From assembly GCF_002284575.1 (NCBI RefSeq), contig NZ_NPKJ01000034.1, forward strand, positions 1-55,563: a stretch of 55,563 nucleotides of DNA, read 5' to 3'. The position numbers and the translations under genes were made by a program. The DNA is from Mesorhizobium temperatum (GTDB lineage: Bacteria > Pseudomonadota > Alphaproteobacteria > Rhizobiales > Rhizobiaceae). Of this stretch, positions 7,746 to 16,509 are shown in pieces. The stretch's first letter is position 1. Each line of letters begins with the position of its first letter. Below the pieces are notes generated by a model. It did not search any database. It had not been told where the DNA came from and was given only the letters and a program-made list of their open reading frames with translations.

Positions 7746-8516
7746 ATGTCCAAGAAAAAGATTCTGCTTGCCGGTGAATCCTGGGTGTCGACCGCGACCC
7801 ATATCAAAGGCTTCGACCAGTTTCCGACGGTCACCTACCACACCGGCGCGGACGAATTGCTGACGGCGCTGAAGGCGACCGACTTCGACGTGACCTTCAT
7901 GCCGGCGCATGAGGCACAGCGCAACTTTCCACAAGCAATGCAGGCGCTTTCGGCTTATGACGCGGTGGTGCTCTCCGACATCGGCGCCAACACGCTGCTT
8001 CTGCATCCCGACACCTGGATTCACTCCAAGCCGACGCCGAACCGCTTGCGTCTGCTGCGCGATTATGTGCGCGACGGCGGCGGGCTTTTGATGTTCGGCG
8101 GCTACTATAGCTTCCAGGGCATCAATGGCGGCGCTCGCTACCGCAAGACGCCGGTCGAGGAGGTGCTGCCGGTGAACTGCCTGGCGTTCGACGACCGCGT
8201 CGAGGTGCCGGAAGGGTTTTCGCCTGTCCTGAAAGGCTCCTCGGACCATCCGATCCTGAAGGGCCTCGGTTCGGATTGGCCAATCCTGCTCGGCTTCAAC
8301 GAGGTAACGCCGAAAGACGGGGCGGAAGTTCTGGCAACCGTGTCATCGGATTATGGCTCGCTGCCGCTGCTTGTCACCGGCCATTACGGTAAGGGCCGCA
8401 CTGTGGCCTGGACATCCGATGTCGGGCCGCATTGGCTGCCACCGGAGTTCATCGCCTGGAAAGGCTACAAAACCCTGTTCGAACAGATGCTGAGCTGGGC
8501 GACCGGTGAGAGCTGA
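7746..8516 (+). CDS. Glutamine amidotransferase class I-like protein (ThuA/GATase1-like fold)
   Basis: The 256-residue product resembles proteins annotated as putative glutamine amidotransferase or cytoplasmic protein (GATase1-like, Pfam PF07090 type). It starts KILLAGESWVS, has a Rossmann-like core with AYDAVVLSDIGANTLLL, and has a glycine-rich loop RDGGGLLMFGGYYSFQG. The C-terminal part holds GHYGKGRTVAWTSDVGPHWLP. I see no Cys in the usual nucleophile elbow, so an amidotransferase reaction is doubtful. Relatives sit in carbohydrate operons next to phosphotriesterase-like or amidohydrolase genes. It is three bases upstream of the kinase gene. The function is unknown. Confidence 0.7.
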   Translation: MSKKKILLAGESWVSTATHIKGFDQFPTVTYHTGADELLTALKATDFDVTFMPAHEAQRNFPQAMQALSAYDAVVLSDIGANTLLLHPDTWIHSKPTPNRLRLLRDYVRDGGGLLMFGGYYSFQGINGGARYRKTPVEEVLPVNCLAFDDRVEVPEGFSPVLKGSSDHPILKGLGSDWPILLGFNEVTPKDGAEVLATVSSDYGSLPLLVTGHYGKGRTVAWTSDVGPHWLPPEFIAWKGYKTLFEQMLSWATGES

Positions 8517-8519
8517 GCG

Positions 8520-9428
8520 ATGCATGTCCATGTCGTCGGCAATGCCTGCGTCGACACGATGTTTCGCGTCGGCCGCTTCCCTGCCGCCGGCGAGACGTTG
8601 AACGCCAGCAGCTACACCGACGGCCTCGGCGGCAAGGGAGCAAACCAGGCCGTTGCGGCCGCGCGCACAGGTGCTGCGGTGACGTTTTGGACGGCGCTCG
8701 GCAAGGACCCCGCAGGCGCATGGATCAGGAGCCGCCTCGACAGGGAATTGTCCGACCTCGAGGTGAGCGAATTCGACCTGCCGAGCGACCGCTCGACCAT
8801 CGTCGTCGATGCCGGCGGGGAGAATTTCATCGTCAGCGGTGTCGCCTGCAGCGAGGCGTTCGATCCGATTGGGCAAACCGCACTTGCGAGCCGGATCGGG
8901 TTTGGCGACATCGTTGTCTGCCAAGGAAACCTGCGAGGTGCCGCGACAAATGCCTGCCTGCGGGCAGCACAGGAAAATGGCGCGCGCACCGTCCTGAACG
9001 CCAGCCCCATCGATGCGGCGGCTCTGCCTGACTTCGGTCTGGCAGAGGTTTTGGTGGTGAATCAATCCGAGGCGAAAGCGCTGACCGGCCAGGGTGATAT
9101 GGCAGAAGCGGCCGACGCTCTAACGGCCAAAGGCGCCGGGACAGTCGTGATCACGCTTGGCTCGGAAGGCTGTCTCGTGCTCGGCCCGGACCAGGGAGGA
9201 TCGCTTCGTTTGCCGGCACCACGTGTCGAGGCGCTCGACACCAGCGGCGCCGGCGATGTGTTTTGCGGCTGTCTGGCCGGCGGGCTTGCCAAGGGTATGT
9301 CGGTTACCTCAGCGCTGAAGTTCGCGCTCGCCGCCGCGGCAATTTCGGTGACTCGCCCGGGCACACTGATATCCTGTCCTTCCGCGTCTGAAATGGCGGC
9401 GCTCATCGATCAAACGGAGCTCTCATGA
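8520..9428 (+). CDS. PfkB-family carbohydrate kinase
   Basis: The 302-residue product has the ribokinase fold. The N-terminal motif GLGGKGANQAVAAA (around residues 35-47) holds the GG pair and substrate-binding Asn. The C-terminal motif DTSGAGDVFCGCLAGGLA (around residue 240) holds the catalytic Asp and the anion hole. A conserved VVNQSEA and VVITLGSEG lie between. It should phosphorylate a sugar, sugar acid or nucleoside with ATP in the cytoplasm. The first half of the second motif reads DTS, where many ribokinases have DTT. Its TGA overlaps the ATG of the following BtpA-like gene (ATGA). It probably phosphorylates the imported substrate or the hydrolase product. Confidence 0.88.
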   Translation: MHVHVVGNACVDTMFRVGRFPAAGETLNASSYTDGLGGKGANQAVAAARTGAAVTFWTALGKDPAGAWIRSRLDRELSDLEVSEFDLPSDRSTIVVDAGGENFIVSGVACSEAFDPIGQTALASRIGFGDIVVCQGNLRGAATNACLRAAQENGARTVLNASPIDAAALPDFGLAEVLVVNQSEAKALTGQGDMAEAADALTAKGAGTVVITLGSEGCLVLGPDQGGSLRLPAPRVEALDTSGAGDVFCGCLAGGLAKGMSVTSALKFALAAAAISVTRPGTLISCPSASEMAALIDQTELS

Positions 9429-10255
9429 CCCAACTCGGTCAATCAGGCGGCGACGCGCTCGTAGAACTTTTCGGCCGCACCAAGGTGGTGATCGGCGTCG
9501 TTCATCTTGCGCCGCTTCCTGGCGCGCCGCGCTATGACGGCGAGGCGGTCGAGGCGATCTATCAGCGCGGGCTCGATGATGCGAGATCCTATCTCGACGG
9601 CGGGTGCGACGGCGTGATCGTCGAGAATCATGGCGACATTCCCTTCGCCAAACCTGACGATATCGGACCGGAGACAGCGGCCTACATGGCGGTTGTCTCC
9701 GACCGTATTCGCCGCGAACTCGGCAAGCCGGTCGGCATCAATGTGCTCGCTAACGCCGCGATCCCTGCCCTTGCGATCGCCAGTGCCGCTGGCGCGGGCT
9801 TCATCCGCGTAAATCAATGGGCGAATGCCTATGTCGCCAACGAGGGTTTTGTCGAGGGAGAGTCGGGTCGCGCAGCGCGCTACCGCGCCAAGCTGCGCGC
9901 CAACGGCATCCGCGTTTTCGCCGATGCTCATGTCAAGCATGGCGCGCACGCGATCGTTGCCGACCGCCCGGTGGAGGAACTGGTAAAGGATCTGGTGTTC
10001 TTCGACGCCGACGCCATCATTGCGACCGGTCAGCGCACCGGGCACGCTGCGGATCTGAGCTATATCAGCATGATCAAAGATGCTGCCGGCCTACCGACGC
10101 TGGTCGGCAGCGGCGTGACGCCTGATAATGCAAACGATATTCTCGGCATCGTCGATGGGATCATCATCGCCAGCGCGCTGAAGCATGACGGCGTCTGGTG
10201 GAACAAGGTCGACCCCGCCCGAGTAAGAACGTTCATAACCGGGCTGAGGCGATGA
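9425..10255 (+). CDS. BtpA/SgcQ-family protein
   Basis: The 276-residue product matches the BtpA/SgcQ family, a predicted TIM barrel. Hallmarks are KVVIGVVHLAPLPGAPRY at the N-terminus, CDGVIVENHGDIPF, KPVGINVLANAA, IRVNQWANAYVANEGFVEG and the C-terminal TLVGSGVTPDNANDIL. Cyanobacterial BtpA has been linked to photosystem I stability, whereas E. coli SgcQ lies in a cryptic sugar PTS operon. The second context fits here. A phosphosugar aldolase- or isomerase-like role is inferred from the fold and from the position as last gene after a PfkB kinase. The start ATG overlaps the kinase stop. Confidence 0.85.
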   Translation: MTQLGQSGGDALVELFGRTKVVIGVVHLAPLPGAPRYDGEAVEAIYQRGLDDARSYLDGGCDGVIVENHGDIPFAKPDDIGPETAAYMAVVSDRIRRELGKPVGINVLANAAIPALAIASAAGAGFIRVNQWANAYVANEGFVEGESGRAARYRAKLRANGIRVFADAHVKHGAHAIVADRPVEELVKDLVFFDADAIIATGQRTGHAADLSYISMIKDAAGLPTLVGSGVTPDNANDILGIVDGIIIASALKHDGVWWNKVDPARVRTFITGLRR

Positions 10256-10340
10256 TTGAGCGGCAATCGATGCCATGCTGGTTGCGACTGGAGCGAAGTC
10301 GCGGCCTCGCGCAGCAAACGCGGAGACCCGCAGGCCGCAG

Positions 10341-11327
10341 TCACGTTGTCGTTGATCCCGCAACCCATTCGGTCCGGTACCAGTCGACGAATTTCTTCAG
10401 CCCATCTTCGATCGAAACGCTCGGCTTGAAGCCGAAATCGCGCTCCAGTGCCGTCATGTCGGCACAGGTCCGCTCGACGTCGCTGCTCTGCATCGGCTCG
10501 CTGTGGCGGATCGCCTTTACACCGAGCAGTCTTTCCAGAGTGTCGATGAAATCGCCCAGCCGCACCGGCCGGTTGTTGCCGACATTGTAGAGCCTGCTCG
10601 GCGGAACTTCAGCCGATGGCGGCTTGTCGAGCACGGCAACGACTGCCCTCACCACATCGTCAACATAAGTGAAATCCCGCCACATCTCGCCATTGTTGAA
10701 CACCCGGATCGGCTTGCCTTCGAGCATCGCCTTGGTGAATATCCAATAGGCCATATCAGGCCGGCCCCAGGGGCCGTAGACGGTGAAAAACCGCAGACCG
10801 GTCTGCGGCACCCCGAAGAGATGGGCGTAGGTATGGCTCATCAATTCATCTGACTTCTTGGTGGCGGCATAGAGAGAGACGGGCCTGTCGACCTGATCGG
10901 TCTCGCTGAACGGAACCTTGCGGTTGCCGCCATAGACCGAACTCGACGAGGCAAAGACCAGATGCTCGAATGCGGGCTGCGCGCGACAGAATTCGAGCAT
11001 CTCGAGATGGCCGACAACATTGGAACGGACATAGAGCCTCGGATTGTCGAGGGAATGGCGCACACCCGCCTGAGCGGCGAGATGGACAATCCTGGTTATG
11101 CCTTGCCCGGCCAAAGCGTTAGCGAGCGCCCCCTCTTCGGCGATCTCGATCTGATGAAATGAAAAGTCCTTGTGGGGCTGAAGGCGGGCGAGACGCCCCT
11201 TTTTAAGCGCCAGGTCGTAATAGTCGTTCATATTGTCGACGCCGACGACCGCTTCACCCCTGCTCAGGAGATGATGGCAAACATGGCTGCCGATGAATCC
11301 TGCGGCTCCGGTGACAAGTACAGGCAA
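10341..11327 (-). CDS. NAD-dependent nucleotide-sugar epimerase, UDP-glucuronate 4-epimerase type
   Basis: The product has about 328 residues and is an extended short-chain dehydrogenase. It has the NAD-binding VTGAAGFIGSH, the substrate motif HLAAQAGVRHSLDNP, the catalytic Ser region FASSSSVYGGN and YAATKK for the Tyr-Lys pair. The phrase TVYGPWGRPDMA is typical of UDP-glucuronate 4-epimerases, which make UDP-galacturonate for surface polysaccharides. The open frame starts with an ATG at 11354, but a GGAGA sits inside that leader. It is about 6 bases before a TTG at 11327, and starting there puts the Rossmann strand at the N-terminus as in homologs. The gene is convergent with the sugar operon. 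Confidence 0.85.
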   Translation of the reverse strand: MPVLVTGAAGFIGSHVCHHLLSRGEAVVGVDNMNDYYDLALKKGRLARLQPHKDFSFHQIEIAEEGALANALAGQGITRIVHLAAQAGVRHSLDNPRLYVRSNVVGHLEMLEFCRAQPAFEHLVFASSSSVYGGNRKVPFSETDQVDRPVSLYAATKKSDELMSHTYAHLFGVPQTGLRFFTVYGPWGRPDMAYWIFTKAMLEGKPIRVFNNGEMWRDFTYVDDVVRAVVAVLDKPPSAEVPPSRLYNVGNNRPVRLGDFIDTLERLLGVKAIRHSEPMQSSDVERTCADMTALERDFGFKPSVSIEDGLKKFVDWYRTEWVAGSTTT

Positions 11328-11500
11328 CAAGGTTCTCCATGCATATGCTGGCACATCACCGCGAAATCGAGATCGATTTCGGAAAGGATCATGCGCAATA
11401 TCTAAACGCTACACGCTAATGAACGGCACCGACCTAGTCCAATTCGTGCTATAGCCGAAAGCCCCAACAGGCGCTACCGACAAGCCTTACTGTCGACGCG

Positions 11501-14500
11501 TCAGCTCGCCTCGCGCAGCGCCTCGGCCGCCTGCAGGTCGACCGACACGAGTTGGCTGACGCCCTGCTCGGCCATGGTGACCCCGAACAGCCGGTTCATG
11601 CGGGCCATGGTGATCGGGTTGTGCGTGATGATGACGAAGCGCGTCTCGGTGGTGGCGGCCATTTCATCCATCAGATTGCAGAAACGCTCGACATTGTGAT
11701 CGTCGAGCGGTGCGTCGACCTCGTCAAGCACGCAGATCGGCGCGGGATTGGTCAGGAACACGGCGAAGATCAGCGACATCGCCGTCAACGCCTGCTCGCC
11801 GCCGGAAAGCAGCGTCATGGTCTGCGGCTTCTTGCCGGGCGGCCGCGCAAGGATTTCGAGACCGGCCTCGAGCGGGTCGTCGGACTCGATCAGTTGCAGT
11901 TCCGCCGTGCCGCCGCCGAACAGATGCGAAAACAGCCGCTGGAAATGGCCATTGACCACGTCGAAGGCGGCCAGCAGCCGTTCGCGGCCTTCGCGGTTCA
12001 GGCTCTGGATCGCCTGCCGCAGCTTGCGGATGGCCTCGATGATATCCTCGCGTTCGGAAACGATCGTCTCCAGCCGGTCGGACAGTTCCTTCTGCTCTTC
12101 CTCGGCGCGCAGATTGACGGCGCCAAGCCGCTCGCGCTCGATCTTCAGCCGGTCGAGCTGACGCTCGATCTCAGTCATCTCCGGCATCGGGCTGTCTGCC
12201 TCCAGGCCGGTGTGGCGGATGACCAGATGCGGCGGCGTGTTCAGCGTCTCCTGGATGCGCGCCTCGACCTCGAGCCGCCTTTCATCGGCAGCGGTCAGCC
12301 GCTCTTCGGCGCGGACGCGGGTTTCGCGCGCCTCGGCCAGCGACTGGATCGCTGATGTCGCGGCCTTATCCAGTTCGGACTGCTTGTTCTCCGCTTCCTG
12401 CAACCGGTCGCCCGCCGCCTGGCGCAGGCTTTCGGCCTCGGCAAGCTGCGACAGCAAAGCGCGCCGCTTGGCGTCGATCTCGTCGGGTGCGTCGGCCAGC
12501 CTTTCGCGTTCGGCCTCGGCCTCGGCCTTGCGTTCGCCGAGTGCGGCGATCTGCGTCGAGGCGTTTTCGGCGCGCGCCAGCCAGTTGCGGCGTTCCGCGC
12601 CGATGGCGTCGAGGCGGCGCACACGCGCCTCGGCTTCCCGCCTTAAGCCTTCATGGACGGCGCGGGCATCGGCAAGGGTGGCGCGGTCGCGAGCAACGTT
12701 GGCGGCAGACTGTTCGAGCTGCAGCTGCAGATCACCGAGATCGGGAGCGCTTTGCAGCAGCATCTCCGCCTCAATGAAAGCCGCCGCCGTCTCTTCATGG
12801 CTGTCGACGATGCGCGCGCGGGCTTCGTCAAGTGCGGCGCGTCGGCTCGACAGCTCGCCACCGGCCTTCTCGGCCTCGGCCAGCACGTTGCGGGCGGCGT
12901 CCAACCCATGCTGGGCATCACGCCCGGCTTGACGAGCGTTGCGCTCGGCCTCGCTCGCCTGGGCAAGCGCCTGCTCGGCATGGGCAAGGGCTTCTTCGGC
13001 CTGGCGCAGGATGCGGGTCGCGTGGACCGCCTCGGCATCGAGCTCGGCCAGTCTGTTTTTCTGCGCCAGCCGCTGCGCTGCCGCGGTCGGCGCGTCGGCG
13101 CTGGCGGTGAGCCCGTCCCAGCGCCAGAGTGCGCCTTCGCGGCTGACCAGCCGCTGCCCGGGTGAAAGCTGCGACTGCAGCCGTCTTCCGTCAGCAGCGT
13201 CGACGATGCCGATTTGCGCCAATCGGCGGGCCAGTTGCGCCGGCGCGCGGACCACACTGGCAAGGCTCTTGATGCCTTCGGGCAAGGCGGCGTCGCCGGG
13301 CCGGACCTCGCTTTGGCCCCAATGCACCGGCGCGCTGCGGTCGAGCGGCACGTCGAGATCCTCGCCAAGAGCCGCGCCCAGCGCCGTCTCATAGCCGCGC
13401 TCGACGCTGATCTGCTCCAGGACGGAGGGGAAGAGGTCGCCACTCGCGGCATTCAGGATCTTGGCCAGCGTGCGAGCCTCGGTTTCGATCCGCGCCAGCT
13501 CGGCCTTTGCATCCTGAACCGGCGGGCGGGCGGCACTTTCCGCCGTGCGCGCCTCGGCGACGGCCTGTTCGGCGGCGATCGCCGCGGCTTCGGTCTCCTC
13601 GAGCAGCGCCACGGCCTGTTCGACCAGAAGCTGCTTCTCGGCCGGATCGGGCAGGCCGGCGACCCTGGAGGCAATATCGGACAATTCCCGGTCGACATCG
13701 GCGAGCTGGCGGGCGAAACGGTCGCGGCGCTCAGCGGTGTCGCGCAGCGTTCGTTCGATCTGGTTGCGGGAGGCGGCGGCCTCCGCCCGTTCGGCGGTCA
13801 GCCCGGCGAGTTTGGCTTCACTGGCGGCAAGCGTCGACGCCGCCTGTTCGACCGCCGCGCGGGTGCTGGCCTCGCGCTCGGCGGCGCCGGCGTTCTCGGT
13901 GTTGAGCGCGGCTTCTTCGGCGGCGAGGCGTTCAAGAATATCCGCATTGTCGCGGACCATCCGCTCCTCGCGGACGATGTCGCCGTCGAGCTGCTGGAGC
14001 CGGCGGTCGAGTTCCAGTTGGCGGGCGCGGATGCGGCCCGCTTCTTCCTCGATCTGCGTCTTGGCGATCGACAGGCGCTGGAAGGCGGCAGCGGCGGCGG
14101 CTTCCGCGTCGCGCAGCTCCGGCAACCGGTGGGCGCCGATCCCTTGCTCCCTGGCGGCAGCCATCTGGGCGGCGGCGCGATCGCCGACAAGTGCCGTGGC
14201 AATCGCCAGCGCCGAGCGCGCCTCGCCTTCCTGTGTCTTGGCCAGCGTCCAGCGCAGATGCAGCAGTGTCGCTTCAGCCTTGCGGATATCGGCCGACAGG
14301 TTCTTGAAGCGCGAGGCCTGGCGGGCCTGGCGCTTCAGGCTTTCGATCTGGCTTTCCAGCTCGCCGACGACATCGTCCAGCCGTTCCAGATTTTGTTCTG
14401 CCGCCTTCAGACGCAGTTCGGCCTCGTGGCGGCGTGTGTGCAGACCCGAAATTCCGGCCGCCTCTTCCAGCAGGGCGCGGCGCGCCTGCGGCTTGGCCTG

Positions 14501-14959
14501 GATCAGCTCGCCGATGCGGCCCTGCCCGACCATCGAGGGCGAGCGCGCGCCGGTGGATTGGTCTGCGAAAAGCAGCTGTACGTCCTTGGCGCGGGCTTCC
14601 TTGCCGTTGATGCGGTAGAGCGAACCCGCCTCGCGCTCGATGCGGCGCGAAACCTGCAACTCGTCCGCGTCGTTGAAGGCCGAGGGCGCGCTACGGTCGC
14701 TGTTATCGAGGAAAAGCGTGACTTCAGCGGTGTTGCGGGCCGGACGCGTTCCAGAACCCGAAAAAATGACGTCGTCCATGCCGGACGCGCGCATGCTCTT
14801 GTACGAGCTTTCGCCCATCACCCAGCGCAGCGCCTCGACAAGGTTCGACTTGCCGCAGCCGTTCGGCCCGACGATGCCTGTCAGGCCGCGTTCGATGACG
14901 AACTCACCGGGTTCGACGAAGGACTTGAAACCGAGCAGGCGAAGGCGCGAGAACTTCAT
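11501..14959 (-). CDS. smc: Chromosome segregation protein SMC
   Basis: The 1152-residue product has the classic SMC order. The N-terminal ATPase half carries Walker A GPNGCGKSN (residues 31-39). An Ala/Glu/Arg-rich coiled coil leads to a globular hinge at about residues 500-625 (LEQISVERGYETALGAALG and following), then a second coiled coil. The C-terminal half has the signature LLSGGEQALTAMSL, Walker B ICVLDEVDAPLDDHN and the D-loop. It forms the ring of the SMC-ScpAB complex that organises and segregates the chromosome. I place the start at the ATG at 14959 (MKFSRLRLLGFKSF), where family similarity begins; the frame is open to 15025. Huge antisense frames over this gene are composition shadows. 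Confidence 0.97.
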   Translation of the reverse strand: MKFSRLRLLGFKSFVEPGEFVIERGLTGIVGPNGCGKSNLVEALRWVMGESSYKSMRASGMDDVIFSGSGTRPARNTAEVTLFLDNSDRSAPSAFNDADELQVSRRIEREAGSLYRINGKEARAKDVQLLFADQSTGARSPSMVGQGRIGELIQAKPQARRALLEEAAGISGLHTRRHEAELRLKAAEQNLERLDDVVGELESQIESLKRQARQASRFKNLSADIRKAEATLLHLRWTLAKTQEGEARSALAIATALVGDRAAAQMAAAREQGIGAHRLPELRDAEAAAAAAFQRLSIAKTQIEEEAGRIRARQLELDRRLQQLDGDIVREERMVRDNADILERLAAEEAALNTENAGAAEREASTRAAVEQAASTLAASEAKLAGLTAERAEAAASRNQIERTLRDTAERRDRFARQLADVDRELSDIASRVAGLPDPAEKQLLVEQAVALLEETEAAAIAAEQAVAEARTAESAARPPVQDAKAELARIETEARTLAKILNAASGDLFPSVLEQISVERGYETALGAALGEDLDVPLDRSAPVHWGQSEVRPGDAALPEGIKSLASVVRAPAQLARRLAQIGIVDAADGRRLQSQLSPGQRLVSREGALWRWDGLTASADAPTAAAQRLAQKNRLAELDAEAVHATRILRQAEEALAHAEQALAQASEAERNARQAGRDAQHGLDAARNVLAEAEKAGGELSSRRAALDEARARIVDSHEETAAAFIEAEMLLQSAPDLGDLQLQLEQSAANVARDRATLADARAVHEGLRREAEARVRRLDAIGAERRNWLARAENASTQIAALGERKAEAEAERERLADAPDEIDAKRRALLSQLAEAESLRQAAGDRLQEAENKQSELDKAATSAIQSLAEARETRVRAEERLTAADERRLEVEARIQETLNTPPHLVIRHTGLEADSPMPEMTEIERQLDRLKIERERLGAVNLRAEEEQKELSDRLETIVSEREDIIEAIRKLRQAIQSLNREGRERLLAAFDVVNGHFQRLFSHLFGGGTAELQLIESDDPLEAGLEILARPPGKKPQTMTLLSGGEQALTAMSLIFAVFLTNPAPICVLDEVDAPLDDHNVERFCNLMDEMAATTETRFVIITHNPITMARMNRLFGVTMAEQGVSQLVSVDLQAAEALREAS

Positions 14960-15041
14960 TCGCGCCGCCCCATAAGCGGGTTCCACAAAAGTGTTCCGCG
15001 GTGTTGCGAACAGAACCCGCGGCACAACAAAAAGTCGCGCA

Positions 15042-15065
15042 CGCCGAAGCGCAGCCGCTTCGGCG
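15042..15065 (-). terminator. Hairpin after the DsbA-like gene, possible terminator
   Basis: The inverted repeat CGCCGAAGCG (15042-15051) and CGCTTCGGCG (15056-15065) forms a 10-bp stem with a four-base loop. On the minus strand it directly follows the stop of the DsbA-like gene, and a TTTTT run comes nine bases later. The gap to the T run makes it an imperfect intrinsic terminator. It separates this gene from smc downstream. Confidence 0.5.
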
Positions 15066-15076
15066 CTGCCGTAACG

Positions 15077-15823
15077 TCAGAGCAGAGGGTCGATGATGGC
15101 CGATATTTCCTCAATCGACAGCGCCCCCTTGTAGGTCTTTCCGTTGATAAAGAAGGTCGGCGTCGAGTCGACCTTGAATTCATCGGCGCCGCGCTTCTGG
15201 ACCGACCTCACATCGTCCAGAAGTTTCTGGTCCGTCAAGCAGGCCTCGAAGGACTCCTGTGTAAAACCGGCCATCTTGGAGATTTGCAGCAGGGCATCCT
15301 TGGTATTGGCGACACCTGCCCAGTTCGCCTGCTGCTTGAACAGAACGTCTACCATCGGGAAATAATTGTCCTTGGAGCAGCGCGCCAGCATGAAACCGGC
15401 CTCGGCGCTGGGATCGAAAGGAAATTCGCGCAGGATAAGGCGGGCCTTGCCGGTGTCGATATATTTCGTCTTCAGGTCCGGGAGGGTGGTTTCGTGGAAA
15501 TGCGCGCAGTGCGGGCAGGTCATCGAGGCATATTCGACGATGGTGACTTTCGCGTCGTCCTTGCCCAGTTGCGCGTCGGGCAGCGCGCCTGGCTTCAGCA
15601 AGGCTGCCATGTCCACCGTGCCCTGGGCTTCAGGCGCCTTGACCGCGGCCGGGGTTGCCGGCTTCGCCGGATCGGCCGGCTTCATCGCATCGGCGGGGGC
15701 AGCAGGCTTCGCATCCTGCGCCACGGCTTTCTCGCCCGAGTCACTGCAGGCGGCGAACAGAGCCACCGCCGGAATGGCGGCCAGCGACGACAGGAGGTTT
15801 CTGCGGGACAAAGGACGGGTCAT
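15077..15823 (-). CDS. DsbA-family thiol:disulfide protein, exported (Tat/lipoprotein-like signal)
   Basis: The 248-residue product has an N-terminal signal with the twin-arginine-like SRRNLLS (residues 6-12) and a lipobox-like LFAAC (Cys at 26). A Pro/Ala-rich linker extends to about residue 65. The thioredoxin-fold DsbA domain carries the CPHC active site at 103-106 and the cis-Pro loop VDSTPTFFING near the C-terminus. Such proteins introduce or shuffle disulfides in the periplasm and in Rhizobiales are often next to smc. The start is the ATG at 15823, with AGGTG six bases upstream. A GTG nine bases further up is possible but less well placed. Confidence 0.9.
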   Translation of the reverse strand: MTRPLSRRNLLSSLAAIPAVALFAACSDSGEKAVAQDAKPAAPADAMKPADPAKPATPAAVKAPEAQGTVDMAALLKPGALPDAQLGKDDAKVTIVEYASMTCPHCAHFHETTLPDLKTKYIDTGKARLILREFPFDPSAEAGFMLARCSKDNYFPMVDVLFKQQANWAGVANTKDALLQISKMAGFTQESFEACLTDQKLLDDVRSVQKRGADEFKVDSTPTFFINGKTYKGALSIEEISAIIDPLL

Positions 15824-15953
15824 ACGAATCACCTGACAATGGTTGGATTTTGCAATGCAAAGGCTAGAAAAGGCGAGAGTTGGCGCGAATTAAGGCATCG
15901 CCGTCCCCATTCCAATCGCCAAACTTTGTGTATGCGATCACGAAAGCGCGAGA

Positions 15954-16454
15954 TTATACCTTCTTTTGACCGAGAATGGTGGCGCCGAGCCGCTCCAGCG
16001 AAGCACGCAGTCCGTCATCCTCGATCATTCCGACGGTGCCTGACAACTTCACCTTCTCGGCTGCGGTCAGCGGCCGGAAGCTTGGTTTAGGCCGCCCTTT
16101 GTCCGCCGTCACCGGCTTTTGCACGATTCTGATCCGGCCGATAGCGTTGAAGCCGAGGAAGGCGTTGACCCTGTTGATGATCTCGCCGGTTTCGTGCTGC
16201 AGATGGAGCGCGGCCATCCCTTCGCATGCGATGACCAGCACCGCCGGCTCGAACGGATCGTCTTCATGCATGCGGCGCGGCCACTGGATCTTTTCAGGGC
16301 GCGAACGGCTGGCGAGGCGCGGCCCAGCAATCTCCTCCCATGACTGGACGAGGCCGATCGACATGCCGGCCCGCTTGCGCAACACCGGATCGAGAATCTG
16401 GGTTGCGAGATCACTCACCGGAACGGGATTGCCGAAGGGCCTTTTCCCTGCCAT
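15954..16454 (-). CDS. DUF721 / DciA-family protein
   Basis: The 166-residue product has a DUF721 domain near the N-terminus (DLATQILDPVLRKRAGMSIGLVQSWEEIAGPRLA) followed by a KH-like strand pattern (AVLVIACEGMAALHLQHE, GEIINRVNAFLG). DUF721 proteins include DciA, the ancestral loader of the replicative helicase DnaB in bacteria lacking DnaC, so a replication role is likely. The C-terminal tail (residues 115-166) is charged and probably flexible. The ATG at 16454 has GGAGA at good spacing. It is divergent from mutY, with 55 bases between the two starts. Confidence 0.82.
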   Translation of the reverse strand: MAGKRPFGNPVPVSDLATQILDPVLRKRAGMSIGLVQSWEEIAGPRLASRSRPEKIQWPRRMHEDDPFEPAVLVIACEGMAALHLQHETGEIINRVNAFLGFNAIGRIRIVQKPVTADKGRPKPSFRPLTAAEKVKLSGTVGMIEDDGLRASLERLGATILGQKKV

Positions 16455-16509
16455 GTGCGTTCTCCAGTCACGACCTTCACCACGCATCGGTTAGGCCAGT
16501 TCTCGATCA

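Noticed and set aside
6549..8249. 566-codon minus-strand frame across the hydrolase and GATase1-like genes
   Set aside because: Both genes on the plus strand have family motifs and closely packed starts; the antisense frame is a shadow of GC-rich codon use.
13214..16090. Very long plus-strand open frame (958 codons) antisense to smc and the DsbA-like gene
   Set aside because: It is a composition effect: smc and the DsbA-like gene on the minus strand have clear catalytic motifs, and the antisense product has no recognisable domain.
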